This document shows, in pieces, positions 26,314 through 34,538 of a stretch of 64,000 bases of DNA. Source of the DNA: Mycobacterium kansasii ATCC 12478 (GTDB lineage Bacteria; Actinomycetota; Actinomycetes; Mycobacteriales; Mycobacteriaceae); contig NC_022663.1 in assembly GCF_000157895.3 (NCBI RefSeq), forward strand, positions 1,798,001 to 1,862,000, written 5' to 3'. The translations under genes and the position numbers were made by a program. The notes below the pieces were generated by a model. The model saw only the letters and a list, made by a program, of their open reading frames with translations, had not been told where the DNA came from and searched no databases. How positions within the stretch are numbered: the first letter of the stretch is position 1; every line of letters starts with the position of its first letter.

Positions 26314-27054
26314 ATGAGCAGCCAGGCCAGCACGGCTACCGCCGCAGCACCCGACTCACACGGGCTCACGCCGTCCAATGCTGCCCACCACATCGTCGAG
26401 GGCGTGACCCGGGCCCTGACCAAACCCCGCTTCCGGGGCTGGATCCACGTCTACTCGGCCGGTACCGCCGTTTTCGCAGGGGCGTCGCTGGTCGCGGTCT
26501 CGTGGGCCGTCAGTTCCACCGAGGCCGGGCTGGCGACGTTGGCCTACATCATGGCCACCGTGGTGATGTTCACCGTCAGCGCCACCTACCACCGAGTCAA
26601 CTGGGAATCCCCGTCGGCCCGCGCCTGGATGAAGCGCGCCGATCATTCCATGATCTTCGTGTTCATCGCGGGCAGCTATACGCCGTTTGCGCTATTGGCC
26701 CTGCCGGGCCATGCCGGGCGAGTGGTGTTGTCGATCGTGTGGGGTGGCGCGATCGCCGGGGTCCTGCTGAAGATGTGCTGGCCGACCGCGCCCCGCTGGG
26801 TCGGCGTGCCCCTCTATCTCCTGCTGGGCTGGGTGGCCGTCTGGTACACCGCGACGATCCTGCACAACGCGGGGGTGACGGCGCTGGTGTTGCTGTTCGT
26901 CGGCGGCGCGTTGTACAGCATTGGCGGCATTCTCTACGCGGTACGGTGGCCAGACCCGTGGCCGTCGACGTTCGGCTATCACGAATTCTTCCACGCCTGC
27001 ACCGCGGTCGCGGCGATCTGCCATTACATCGCGATGTGGTTTGTGGTGTTCTAG
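26314..27054 (+). CDS. Hemolysin III family (PAQR-like) membrane protein
   Basis: Orthologue of Mtb Rv1085c, in the hemolysin III/YqfA/PAQR family of seven-helix membrane proteins. The family's three metal-site motifs are visible: SATYHRVNW (Ser-His), then RADHSMIFVFIAGSYTPF, and HEFFHACTAVAAICHY near the end with the histidine pair. This site is hydrolase-like in PAQR receptors, but no substrate is known for bacterial members. I prefer ATG 26314 because GGGGAG lies nine bases upstream; ATG 26305 overlaps that site. It is divergent from the Z-FPP synthase gene. Confidence 0.88.
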   Translation: MSSQASTATAAAPDSHGLTPSNAAHHIVEGVTRALTKPRFRGWIHVYSAGTAVFAGASLVAVSWAVSSTEAGLATLAYIMATVVMFTVSATYHRVNWESPSARAWMKRADHSMIFVFIAGSYTPFALLALPGHAGRVVLSIVWGGAIAGVLLKMCWPTAPRWVGVPLYLLLGWVAVWYTATILHNAGVTALVLLFVGGALYSIGGILYAVRWPDPWPSTFGYHEFFHACTAVAAICHYIAMWFVVF

Positions 27055-27111
27055 AGCGTGTCGAACCACTCTGATGAGTAATCGGAACCGCCCTTCTCGG
27101 GCGTCGTCGGT
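27055..27111 (-). ncRNA. Possible right end and omega-RNA scaffold of the TnpB remnant
   Basis: Immediately after the stop of the TnpB remnant, on its strand, there is a hairpin CGCCCGAGAAGGGCG followed by GGTTCCGATTACTCATCAG and GTGGTTCGACAC, ending at the hemolysin III stop codon. In IS605-type elements the omega-RNA is the 3' end of tnpB plus the right end, and it has this kind of terminal hairpin. The assignment is by position and shape only. Confidence 0.3.
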
Positions 27112-27420
27112 TCAGGCCGCCGAGGCGGTGTGAACGTCGGTTTCCGCGTCATTCGGGCGGGTTTCACCAATACGAGGGGTGTTGGTCAGCGCTGTCCCGT
27201 CGGCGGACATTGGTGGCCCGGCCTCTCCCCCGCAAGCGGGTGGCACCCCCAAGCTCGGGGGTACGGGGTTCGGTCGGGGTCCTGATGGGTGTGGCCGCGG
27301 CGGCCCAGATTGACCGCCGCGTTGGTGTCTCTGCCGGCGGTATGCCCGCACCCGCAGCCCGTAGGCGGGGCCGGGCTCCCCGGCGGCAACGGCGGCAACG
27401 GCGGCGGCTGAGATGGGCTG
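27112..27420 (-). pseudogene. TnpB (IS605/IS607-type) C-terminal remnant, frameshifted
   Basis: One leftward frame contains GCGCGHTAGRDTNAAVNLG (27356-27306). This combines the last CxC of the TnpB zinc finger with the third RuvC motif DxNAAxNL, the nuclease signature of TnpB. The typical mycobacterial TnpB tail (TNTPRIGETRPNDAETDVHT, then ASAA and stop at 27112) lies in a different frame, so there is a frameshift near 27220. Everything upstream of the zinc finger is missing and is replaced by the 59-bp repeat. It cannot make an active nuclease. It is the scar of an RNA-guided transposon nuclease gene. Confidence 0.7.
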
Positions 27421-27421
27421 C

Positions 27422-27574
27422 GGCCGCTCCACAGCCGGGATCGTCGGCGCGCTAGAACCCAATTGCGCACCTCCTCCCCCGGCCGCTCCACAGCCGGGAT
27501 CGTCGGCGCGCTAGAACCCAATTGCGCACCTCCTCCCCCGGCCGCTCCACAGCCGGGATCGTCGGCGCGCTAGA
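27422..27574. repeat. 59-bp tandem repeat, two copies plus a part
   Basis: Units begin at 27422, 27481 and 27540. The first two are identical and the third breaks off at about 27574. Each contains CCACAGCCGGGATCGTCGGC, then GCGCTAGAACCCAATTGCGC and CCTCCTCCCCC. The third copy supplies the TAG stop of the SnoaL-like gene (27570-27572). Together with the TnpB remnant it fills the gap of 515 bp after the hemolysin III gene. Confidence 0.93.
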
Positions 27575-27953
27575 GCCGGGTGACGTCGTCGGCCGACCAG
27601 TACGCCTTCATCGCGGTGACCTTGCCGCGGTCGTCGAAAACCATCACTTCGATGGGCTCCACCCGCATTGCGTCGTCACCCGCCGTCACGGTCAGCCGAA
27701 ACTGGAACGCTGCCTCGTTGCCGGACACCCGCAGCGACACCAACTCACATACCCGCTCGAGCCCGGCGATCGCCGAATAGAAGCCGCGGATTGCGTGCGT
27801 GCCGATGTGCACCTCCCCACCGACGGGATCCTCGAGAGTGGCGTCGGTGGCGTAGAAGCTGACCAAGTCCTCCACGCCGCCGTCGTTGAGCACCGCGATG
27901 TAACGGTGGACGGTGTCAGCGATCGCCTGGGCTCTGTCGGTGCGGTGCGGCAT
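27570..27953 (-). CDS. SnoaL-like / NTF2-fold protein
   Basis: A small cone-shaped NTF2-fold protein of 127 residues, of the family of steroid delta-isomerases and SnoaL cyclases. It shows the N-terminal helix IADTVHRYIAVLNDGGVEDLVSFYA, then DATLEDPVGG, the aspartate position expected of isomerases, and a sheet ending DRGKVTAMKAYWSADDV. Function is unassigned. I took ATG 27953; a GTG at 27962 is in frame. It starts 13 bases after the YyaL-type gene stop, so the two are co-transcribed. The stop codon lies in a tandem repeat copy, so the tail may be repeat-derived. Confidence 0.75.
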   Translation of the reverse strand: MPHRTDRAQAIADTVHRYIAVLNDGGVEDLVSFYATDATLEDPVGGEVHIGTHAIRGFYSAIAGLERVCELVSLRVSGNEAAFQFRLTVTAGDDAMRVEPIEVMVFDDRGKVTAMKAYWSADDVTRL

Positions 27954-27966
27954 GTGGGGCACGCTA

Positions 27967-29979
27967 CTATCCCGGCGGTCGCAGAGCGGCGGCGAGTTCG
28001 TCTGAGCTGGTCACCGGCAGGTCACAGACTCGTCCCCGGCACACGTAAGCCGCGTCGGCACCACCCACCCGGTCCCGGTCGATCAGCAGCGCCGACGAGC
28101 CCATCCGGCCACCGATGACGATCGCCCCTCCGGGCGCGAGTCGGCGGGCGGCGGCCAACAACGGTGACTGCGGATCGGCATACGCGACCGCGATCTGCAG
28201 CGGCCCGCGCACCGCCGCCTCGGCGACCGACAGCCAGTGACCGGCCGACCGTGGCGCACGGGCCAGCAAAACCGAATGTTCGCGCAGCGTGTCTGTGGCC
28301 GCCTGCAAATAACGCTGGGCGCGGCCCGGCCCGACCAAGTGCGCGGCGGTCAGCAACGCCTCGGCGATCGACGACGCGCCGGACGGTGTCGCCCCGTCCA
28401 GCGGGTCGGCCGGCCGCAACATCAGCTGCTCGGCATCGTCGGCGGTGTCGAACCACCGGCCGGGATGCTGCGGGTCGGCAAAGTGCTGCAACGCGGTATC
28501 GAGCAGGCCGCTAGCCGCCGTTAGCCAGGCCGCATCGGAGGTCAGTTGGTACAGCGCCAGCAGACCGGTGGCCAGCATGGCGTGGTCCTCCAAGATGGCG
28601 GCGCTGTCGCCCACCACCCCGCCCAGACTGGCACGCCGCAACCGGCCGTCAACGACGTGCAAGTCCAGCAGGGCGGTCACGCAGCGCTGCGCGGCTTGCA
28701 CCAGTCGTGGCTCCGGCAATGCCACGCCGGCCTCGGACAGCGCGGTGACGGCCAGCCCGTTCCAGGAGGTGACGACCTTGTCGTCGCGCCCGGGCTGGGC
28801 ACGGGTGAGCCGGGCCGCCAATAACGCGCCCTTGATCCGCTCGAAACGCTGCCGGTCGTCGGGATCCCTGAGTAGCTGCAGCACCGAGGCCCCGTGCTCG
28901 AAGGTGCCGGACCGGCTGACGGCGAAAACCTCTGTCGCCCAACGCCCGTCGTCGGCGCCGAGCACCTCGGTCAGCTCCGCGGGGGTCCACACGTATGTCG
29001 AGCCCTCGCGGCCGTCTGCATCGGCATCCAGCGACGACGTGAACATGTCACCGTCGGCCAGCTCCTCGAGCAAGAATCGCGCGGTCTCGTCGGTGATTCG
29101 GCGGGCCAGCGGATCCCCGGTGCGCCGGGCCCAGTGTGCGTAGGCGCGCAGCAACAGCGCGTTGTCGTACAGCATCTTCTCGAAATGCGGTACCACCCAA
29201 GCGTTGTCGACGCTGTATCGGGCGAAGCCGCCGGCGAGTTGGTCGTAGATACCGCCCCGGGCCATCGCGGTGCCGGTGCGCGACACCGCCTGAAGCGCCG
29301 CCAAGGAACCGGTGCGCTCGTAGTGTCGTAGCAGCCCTTCGAGCAACGCCGACGGCGGGAATTTTGGCGCCCTGCCCCAGCCGCCGTGAGCCGTGTCCTG
29401 GTCACCCAGCACCACCGCCACGGCGTGATCGCACAACTGCGGCGCAACGTCCGGCCCGCCGCCGGGCAGGCCGGACGCCATCGAGCGCAGCTCGCCGACG
29501 ATATGGTCCGAGGCCCGTTCGACCTCGTCGCGGCGCTGCTCCCAGGTCTCGGATATGGCCGAAAGCAGTTGCAGAAAAGCATCTTTCGGGTAGTAGGTGC
29601 CGCAGAAAAAGGGCCGGCCGTCGGAGGTGAGGAAACAGGTCATCGGCCAGCCGCCCTGCCCGGTCAGCGCGACGGTGGCGTTCATGTAGACCGCGTCGAT
29701 GTCCGGCCGTTCCTCGCGATCGACCTTGATGCAGACGAATCCGGCGTTCATCGCGGCGGCCACCTCGTCATCGGCGAAGGATTCGTGGGCCATCACGTGA
29801 CACCAGTGGCAGGCGGCGTAGCCCACCGACAGCAGAATCGGCACGTCGCGCGCGGCCGCCTCGGCCAGTGCCTGCGGGGTCCACTGTTGCCAGTGCACCG
29901 GGTTGTCGGCGTGCTGACGCAAGTAAGGGCTGGTGGCAGCCGCCAGGGTATTGGCTCCGGACGGGTCAGCCGGGGTCAT
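27967..29979 (-). CDS. Thioredoxin-domain protein, YyaL/DUF255 family
   Basis: Orthologue of Mtb Rv1084 and of the bacterial YyaL and animal SSP411/SPATA20 family. The 670-residue protein begins with a DUF255 thioredoxin fold with CHWCH at 57-61 (in GYAACHWCHVMAHESF), followed by KVDREERPDID and GQGGWPMTCFLT. The long remainder has the (alpha/alpha)6-barrel motifs of N-acylglucosamine epimerase-like proteins (GGIYDQLAGGFARYSVD, PHFEKMLYDNA). The biochemical role is unsettled. ATG 29979 overlaps the upstream DUF-type gene by 14 bp; ATG 30021 is possible. Confidence 0.9.
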   Translation of the reverse strand: MTPADPSGANTLAAATSPYLRQHADNPVHWQQWTPQALAEAAARDVPILLSVGYAACHWCHVMAHESFADDEVAAAMNAGFVCIKVDREERPDIDAVYMNATVALTGQGGWPMTCFLTSDGRPFFCGTYYPKDAFLQLLSAISETWEQRRDEVERASDHIVGELRSMASGLPGGGPDVAPQLCDHAVAVVLGDQDTAHGGWGRAPKFPPSALLEGLLRHYERTGSLAALQAVSRTGTAMARGGIYDQLAGGFARYSVDNAWVVPHFEKMLYDNALLLRAYAHWARRTGDPLARRITDETARFLLEELADGDMFTSSLDADADGREGSTYVWTPAELTEVLGADDGRWATEVFAVSRSGTFEHGASVLQLLRDPDDRQRFERIKGALLAARLTRAQPGRDDKVVTSWNGLAVTALSEAGVALPEPRLVQAAQRCVTALLDLHVVDGRLRRASLGGVVGDSAAILEDHAMLATGLLALYQLTSDAAWLTAASGLLDTALQHFADPQHPGRWFDTADDAEQLMLRPADPLDGATPSGASSIAEALLTAAHLVGPGRAQRYLQAATDTLREHSVLLARAPRSAGHWLSVAEAAVRGPLQIAVAYADPQSPLLAAARRLAPGGAIVIGGRMGSSALLIDRDRVGGADAAYVCRGRVCDLPVTSSDELAAALRPPG

Positions 29980-30265
29980 CGGCGGGTCCCGGTGGTCGCG
30001 CGGATCCGTTACCGTCGGCACCCGGCGGCTCGTCGGGAGTGACCGGGTCGGTACCCTCGTCGGCGGCCTGGTCGGGCTCGGGGTGCTGGCGGTCGAACGA
30101 TTCGGGAACCTTTTTCAGTTGCCGGTTCATCGATCGCACCAGGAACAGCGTGGCGACCACCAGCAGCACGATGACCAGCAGCCCCACCGGGCTGGCCTTA
30201 CCGAAATCGGGGCCGTGGTTGCGGGGCGCATCGTCGGCAATCACGCTGAGCAAAACGCCGTTCAC
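29966..30265 (-). CDS. Small single-pass membrane protein (Rv1083-like)
   Basis: A 99-residue protein of unknown function with one membrane helix (PVGLLVIVLLVVATLFLVRS) followed by a charged cytoplasmic tail NRQLKKVPESFDRQHPEPDQ. I chose GTG 30265 because it shares the string GTGA with the mca stop, which implies translational coupling. The frame is open up to 30355, but that part overlaps mca. It sits between mca and the YyaL-type gene, as in Mtb Rv1082-Rv1084, so it may serve one of them. Confidence 0.7.
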   Translation of the reverse strand: MNGVLLSVIADDAPRNHGPDFGKASPVGLLVIVLLVVATLFLVRSMNRQLKKVPESFDRQHPEPDQAADEGTDPVTPDEPPGADGNGSARPPGPADDPG

Positions 30266-31134
30266 TGGTCCGGCTCGATCCCGGCGAACAACTCCGTCTC
30301 CGGCAGGCGAACGGGCACGCGCGAGCGCGCCAATTCGAATTCCTCGGTCGGCCATAGCTCCTGCTGCCAGGACAGCGGAGCGGCGAAGAACTCGGCGTTC
30401 GGGTCGATTTGGGTGGCGTGTGCGCGCAGCGCGTCGTCACGCTGAGCGAAGTACTTAGAGCAATCCACGCGCGTCGTCACCCGGTTGGCAAAGGGATCGT
30501 GGTCGGGATGCCAGTGCTCGAGCCACTTCGCGAAGGGACCCTCCTGGCCGCGCTTGATGAACTCCTCCTGCAAAATTCGCATCCGCTCCCGCAAAAAGCC
30601 GTGGATGTAGTACAGCTTGGACACCGTCCACGGCTCACCGGCATCCGGGAATCGACGGTAGTCGCCCGCTGCCTCGTAGGCGCCGATCGAGACCTGATGG
30701 CAACGAATGTGATCCGGATGCGGGTACCCACCGTTCTCGTCGTAGGTGGTGATGACGTGCGGCCGGAATTCCCGGACCACCCGCACAAGCGCCTCGATCG
30801 ACTCCTCCAGCGGGACCAGCGCAAAGCAGCCTTCGGGCAGCGGTGGTGGCGGGTCACCCTTGGGCAGTCCGGAGTCGACGAAGCCCAGCCAGGTGTGCTC
30901 CACACCGAGGATCTCGGCGGCCTTGGCCATCTCGTCGCGGCGGATCTCCGAGATGTGGCCATGCACGTCGGGCAGGTCCATCGCCGGGTTGAGAATTTCG
31001 CCGCGCTCGCCGCCGGTCAAGGTCACCACCAACACCCGATGGCCCTCGTCGGCGTAGCGGGCAAGCGTGGCCGCGCCCTTACTGGACTCGTCGTCGGGGT
31101 GGGCGTGCACCGCCATCAACCGCAGTTCGCTCAC
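30262..31134 (-). CDS. mca: Mycothiol S-conjugate amidase
   Basis: Mca (Mtb Rv1082) cleaves mycothiol conjugates of toxins to a mercapturic acid, which is exported, and GlcN-Ins, which is recycled. The 290-residue zinc enzyme shows the metal motif HAHPDDES (H12, D14, D15 region) near the N terminus, TLTGGERGE, and the second histidine cluster GYPHPDHIRCH. GTG 31134 is preceded by AAGGGAG; the longer frame is unsupported. It begins an operon with the small membrane protein and YyaL-type gene. MshB is a close paralogue, but the gene neighbourhood and sequence fit Mca. Confidence 0.93.
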   Translation of the reverse strand: MSELRLMAVHAHPDDESSKGAATLARYADEGHRVLVVTLTGGERGEILNPAMDLPDVHGHISEIRRDEMAKAAEILGVEHTWLGFVDSGLPKGDPPPPLPEGCFALVPLEESIEALVRVVREFRPHVITTYDENGGYPHPDHIRCHQVSIGAYEAAGDYRRFPDAGEPWTVSKLYYIHGFLRERMRILQEEFIKRGQEGPFAKWLEHWHPDHDPFANRVTTRVDCSKYFAQRDDALRAHATQIDPNAEFFAAPLSWQQELWPTEEFELARSRVPVRLPETELFAGIEPDQ

Positions 31135-31258
31135 GTGCTCCCTTGTTCCTGTGCCAGCCGGCCGGTCTGCTGCGCGCCCGGTTGCGACCCTATAATTCCA
31201 GTTCTCGATCGTCCCATCCTCCTCGGCCGTACCCCGGCCTCCCGCCAACCATCCAGGT

Positions 31259-31693
31259 ATGAAACCAGTACCCGTTTCCCGTCCCGAAGCCCGCTACGGG
31301 CGAGCACGGCTGTCCAGCCGGTCGCGGCGCCGCCTGGCCATCGCCTTGTCGGCGGTGGCCGTGGCGGCCGGATTGGCCGTGGCCTTCGTCGCCTACCAAC
31401 GGATCGGCACCAATGCCGTCACCGGCTCGCTGGCCGCCTACCGGGTGATCGACAACGAAACAGCATCGGTGACGATCAGCGTGACCCGCAAAGACCCGTC
31501 GCAACCCGTGGACTGCATTGTGCGGGTTCGCGCCCACGACGGCAGCGAGACGGGTCGGCGCGAAGTGCTGGTGGCACCGTCGGATCAGAACACCGTGCAG
31601 GTGACGACGACGCTGAAATCGAGCAAGCCGCCGGTGATGGCGGACATATATGGTTGCGGCACAGACGTGCCCGCATACCTGCGCTCGTCTTGA
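31259..31693 (+). CDS. DUF4307 membrane protein
   Basis: Orthologue of Mtb Rv1081c, function unknown. The 144-residue protein has a basic head (RPEARYGRARLSSRSRRR), one membrane helix (LAIALSAVAVAAGLAVAFVAY) and an extracytoplasmic beta-rich domain of about 90 residues with two cysteines (DCIVRVRA and IYGCGTD) that may form a disulfide. It is divergent from mca with a 124-bp gap and is followed by greA after 226 bp. Confidence 0.82.
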   Translation: MKPVPVSRPEARYGRARLSSRSRRRLAIALSAVAVAAGLAVAFVAYQRIGTNAVTGSLAAYRVIDNETASVTISVTRKDPSQPVDCIVRVRAHDGSETGRREVLVAPSDQNTVQVTTTLKSSKPPVMADIYGCGTDVPAYLRSS

Positions 31694-31774
31694 GGCACAT
31701 CTTCCGGCTCATCGTGAGCCGAACTGCGCAGATGCCGTCATCGAGTGTTTCCGCAGTGGTAACATTGGTGGATG

Positions 31775-31796
31775 CACGGTCCTGCTTTGGACCGTG
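31775..31796 (+). terminator. Hairpin between the DUF4307 gene and greA
   Basis: CACGGTCC at 31775-31782 pairs perfectly with GGACCGTG at 31789-31796 around the loop TGCTTT. No T-tract follows. It lies 81 bp after the DUF4307 stop and 123 bp before greA, so it may be a terminator of the former or a leader structure of greA. Confidence 0.45.
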
Positions 31797-31919
31797 TATT
31801 GCTGCATTAACGGCCGTGAGCAAAACGGCGTGACAGCAACCGGGCGGGAACCCGCACACCGACAGCGGGATCAGCACCTTATGCACATACGCATAAGAGA
31901 ACACAAGGAGCGCGACGAG

Positions 31920-32414
31920 ATGACGGATACTCAGGTGACCTGGTTGACCCAGGAGTCACATGACCGACTCAAGGCCGAGCTCGATCAGTTGATTGCGAAT
32001 CGTCCGATCATCGCCGCCGAAATCAACGACCGCCGCGAGGAAGGTGACCTGCGCGAAAACGGCGGGTACCACGCCGCTCGCGAAGAGCAAGGCCAGCAGG
32101 AAGCTCGCATCCGTCAGCTACAGGACCTGCTCAGCAATGCCAAGGTCGGCGAAGCGCCCACGCAGTCCGGGGTGGCCCTGCCCGGCTCGGTCGTCAAGGT
32201 CTACTACAACGGCGACGAGTCCGACACCGAAACGTTCCTGATCGCCACCCGCCAGGAGGGCGTCAACGACGGCAAGCTCGAGGTCTACTCGCCGAATTCA
32301 CCGCTGGGCGGCGCGCTGATCGACGCCAAGGTCGGTGAGACCCGCAGCTACAAGGTGCCCAACGGCAACACCGTCGAGGTCACCCTGGTCAGCGCGGAGC
32401 CGTATCACTCCTAA
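31920..32414 (+). CDS. greA: Transcription elongation factor GreA
   Basis: GreA rescues backtracked RNA polymerase by stimulating transcript cleavage. The 164-residue protein has the N-terminal coiled coil with the acidic tip (EINDRREEGDLRENGGYHAA, residues about 37-56) that reaches the polymerase active site. Its C-terminal FKBP-like domain holds EVYSPNSPLGGALIDAKVGE. ATG 31920 is preceded by AAGGAGCG at a good distance; the longer frame upstream is unsupported. Length equals that of Mtb Rv1080c. It converges on metB. Confidence 0.96.
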   Translation: MTDTQVTWLTQESHDRLKAELDQLIANRPIIAAEINDRREEGDLRENGGYHAAREEQGQQEARIRQLQDLLSNAKVGEAPTQSGVALPGSVVKVYYNGDESDTETFLIATRQEGVNDGKLEVYSPNSPLGGALIDAKVGETRSYKVPNGNTVEVTLVSAEPYHS

Positions 32415-32445
32415 TCCTGGCGCCCCCGGTAAGCCGTCGGCGCGC

Positions 32446-33612
32446 CTAGCCCAGTGCCTGCTCTAGATCGCCGAGCAGGTCGGCGATGTCCTCGATGCCG
32501 ACCGAAAGCCGCACCAGATCGTCGGGAACCTCGAGCTGCGAACCAGCCGTCGACGCATGGGTCATGGCGGCGGGATGTTCGATCAGTGATTCCACCCCGC
32601 CCAGCGATTCGGCCAGGATGAAGACCCCGGTGTTGGCGCAGAGATTCCGGGCGGCTTCCCGCCCCGCTTTCATGCGCACCGAGACCATGCCGCCGAAGCC
32701 GCGCATTTGCCGCGCGGCGATGTCATGCCCGGGGTGCTCCGGGAGGCCCGGATACAGGACAGTACTGACCGCGGGATGTTCGGCGAGGAATTGGGCTACG
32801 GCACAAGCATTTTCGCTGTGCCGTTGCATCCGCAGCACCAAGGTCTTCAGCCCGCGCATCGTCAGGTAGGCGTCGAACGGACCCGGCACGGCTCCCGCCC
32901 CGTTCTGCAGGAAGCCGAACGCCTGGTCGAGCTCCTCGTCGTTGGTGACCAGGGCACCGCCCACGACGTCGGAGTGCCCGCCGATGTACTTGGTGGTCGA
33001 GTGCAACACCACGTCGGCGCCCAGCGTCAACGGCTGCTGCAGCGCCGGCGATGCAAACGTGTTGTCCACCAACACTCTTGCGGAGCTGTCCGCGCCCAGC
33101 TGGGCAATCTGTGCGATGTCGGCGATCGACAGCAACGGGTTGGTCGGTGTTTCCACCCAGATCAGCCGGGTGCGCGGCGTGATCGCGGCGCGCACCGCAT
33201 CCAGATCGGAAAGCGCCACCGGCGTGTACTCGACGTTCCACCGGGTGAACACCTTGTCGATCAACCGGAAGGTGCCGCCGTAGGCGTCGTCGGGGATGAC
33301 CACATGGTCCCCGGGTGACAGCATGGCCCGCAGCGCACAGTCGGCGGCGGCCATCCCGGAGCTGAACGCCCGGCAGTGCCCGCCCTCCTCGACGGCGGCC
33401 AGCGACGCCTCCAAGGCGGCCCGCGTTGGATTGCCGGTGCGAGCGTATTCGTAGCCGCCCCGCAGTCCGCCGACACCGTCCTGGGCGAACGTGCTGCTGG
33501 CATAGATCGGAGCGTTGACGGCTCCGGTTGCCGAGTCGGGCCGGTAGCCGGCGTGGATGGCTTTTGTGGCTAGCCCTACGAACTGGTGATGCCCCCGGCG
33601 GTCGTCATTCAT
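32446..33612 (-). CDS. metB: Cystathionine gamma-synthase/lyase
   Basis: A PLP enzyme of the Cys/Met metabolism family, orthologue of Mtb Rv1079, joining homoserine derivatives with cysteine or splitting cystathionine. The 388-residue protein has YARTGNPTR near 56-64, SSGMAA at 84-89, the PLP-phosphate aspartate region VDNTFASP and the Schiff-base lysine K208 in HSTTKYIGGHSD. I chose ATG 33612 (MNDDRRG) for the orthologue's length; ATG 33633 lies inside a strong hairpin. With cbs 0.9 kb upstream on the same strand it forms a transsulfuration neighbourhood. Confidence 0.93.
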   Translation of the reverse strand: MNDDRRGHHQFVGLATKAIHAGYRPDSATGAVNAPIYASSTFAQDGVGGLRGGYEYARTGNPTRAALEASLAAVEEGGHCRAFSSGMAAADCALRAMLSPGDHVVIPDDAYGGTFRLIDKVFTRWNVEYTPVALSDLDAVRAAITPRTRLIWVETPTNPLLSIADIAQIAQLGADSSARVLVDNTFASPALQQPLTLGADVVLHSTTKYIGGHSDVVGGALVTNDEELDQAFGFLQNGAGAVPGPFDAYLTMRGLKTLVLRMQRHSENACAVAQFLAEHPAVSTVLYPGLPEHPGHDIAARQMRGFGGMVSVRMKAGREAARNLCANTGVFILAESLGGVESLIEHPAAMTHASTAGSQLEVPDDLVRLSVGIEDIADLLGDLEQALG

Positions 33613-33629
33613 CGGTGGCCAGCCTAATA

Positions 33630-33678
33630 GCAAGGCGCTACCCCGGGCCGTCGCGTCACGACCGGGATAGCGCCTTGC
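33630..33678 (-). terminator. Long hairpin between pra and metB
   Basis: GCAAGGCGCTA at 33630-33640 pairs exactly with TAGCGCCTTGC at 33668-33678, extended inward by CCCGG/CCGGG. It lies 17 bp after the pra stop and ends 17 bp before the metB start, on the strand of both genes. It lacks a T-tract. It could stop the pra transcript or modulate metB. Confidence 0.65.
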
Positions 33679-33694
33679 CGAGTCGCTGCCCGGG

Positions 33695-34414
33695 TCAGAC
33701 CGGCAGGCAGACCGTGGTCATGATCTTGTCGGCCAGCGTCTGTCGCTTGGCGTCCCACAACGGGAACAGGAAGCCGACGTAACAGATGATCGCGTCGACA
33801 AAGTGTGCGAGTTGGCGTACCAGCGACATCCCGAAGCCCAACGGCTGCCCGGTGGTTTCGCTGACCACCTTGAACTTAAGCACCGACTTGCCGATGCTCG
33901 ATCCGGTGGTGCCCTGGCGGTAGCCGTAGTTCCACACCCAGTAGGCAAGTATCGCCAGCGACGCCAGCCCCTGCGCCAGCACGCCGATGATCGAGTCCTG
34001 CACGTAGCAGTACTGGCTCACGTCGTACTGATTGACGCTGGTGACGCACGACGACTGCTGGGTGACCAATGCGATCACCCAACCTATGCCGTAGACGACG
34101 ACGACAGGAGCGTTGTCGATAAGGAACGCCAGTACGCGGGTGATCCACGGGGTGTAGGACTCCGTCGGCTGGGAACGGATCGCCGGCCCGGGCGGCGGCG
34201 GCGCGTAGCCGGCGGCCGACGGCGGCGGCGGTGGCGGATAGCCGCCCTCGGGCGGGGGTGGCGGTGGCGGATAAGACCCGCCAGACGGCGGAGGCGGCGG
34301 GTAGGAGCCGCCGCTCGGCTGCGAAGGCTGGGACGGTGGCTCAAACCCACCGGAGGAGCCGGGAGGCGGTGGCGGTGGGGGGTAAGACCCGCCGGGGGGC
34401 GGCTGATCGGTCAT
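33695..34414 (-). CDS. pra: Proline-rich antigen, RDD-family membrane protein
   Basis: Homologue of the mycobacterial proline-rich antigen (Mtb Rv1078, M. leprae 36-kDa antigen). The first 80 or so residues of 239 consist of repeats such as GGSYPPPPP and GGYPPPPPP. Then follows an RDD-type membrane domain with three hydrophobic helices (AFLIDNAPVVVVYGIGWVIALV, IIGVLAQGLASLAILAYWVW, FVDAIICYVGFLFPLWD) and the family pattern GTTGSSIGKSVLKFKVV. Function is unknown; it is immunogenic. It lies between cbs and metB on the same strand. Confidence 0.9.
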   Translation of the reverse strand: MTDQPPPGGSYPPPPPPPGSSGGFEPPSQPSQPSGGSYPPPPPSGGSYPPPPPPPEGGYPPPPPPSAAGYAPPPPGPAIRSQPTESYTPWITRVLAFLIDNAPVVVVYGIGWVIALVTQQSSCVTSVNQYDVSQYCYVQDSIIGVLAQGLASLAILAYWVWNYGYRQGTTGSSIGKSVLKFKVVSETTGQPLGFGMSLVRQLAHFVDAIICYVGFLFPLWDAKRQTLADKIMTTVCLPV

Positions 34415-34538
34415 GGGAGCAACCTTCCACTCAGGATTCGCTTGAGGCGGCCCTACAGTACCTGAGGTCGGATGCCGTTGGGAGGCTGGGCGAAAGCCGC
34501 CGGCCGCGCTGTGTCGCGTGCCTATCCCCCGTTGTCGC

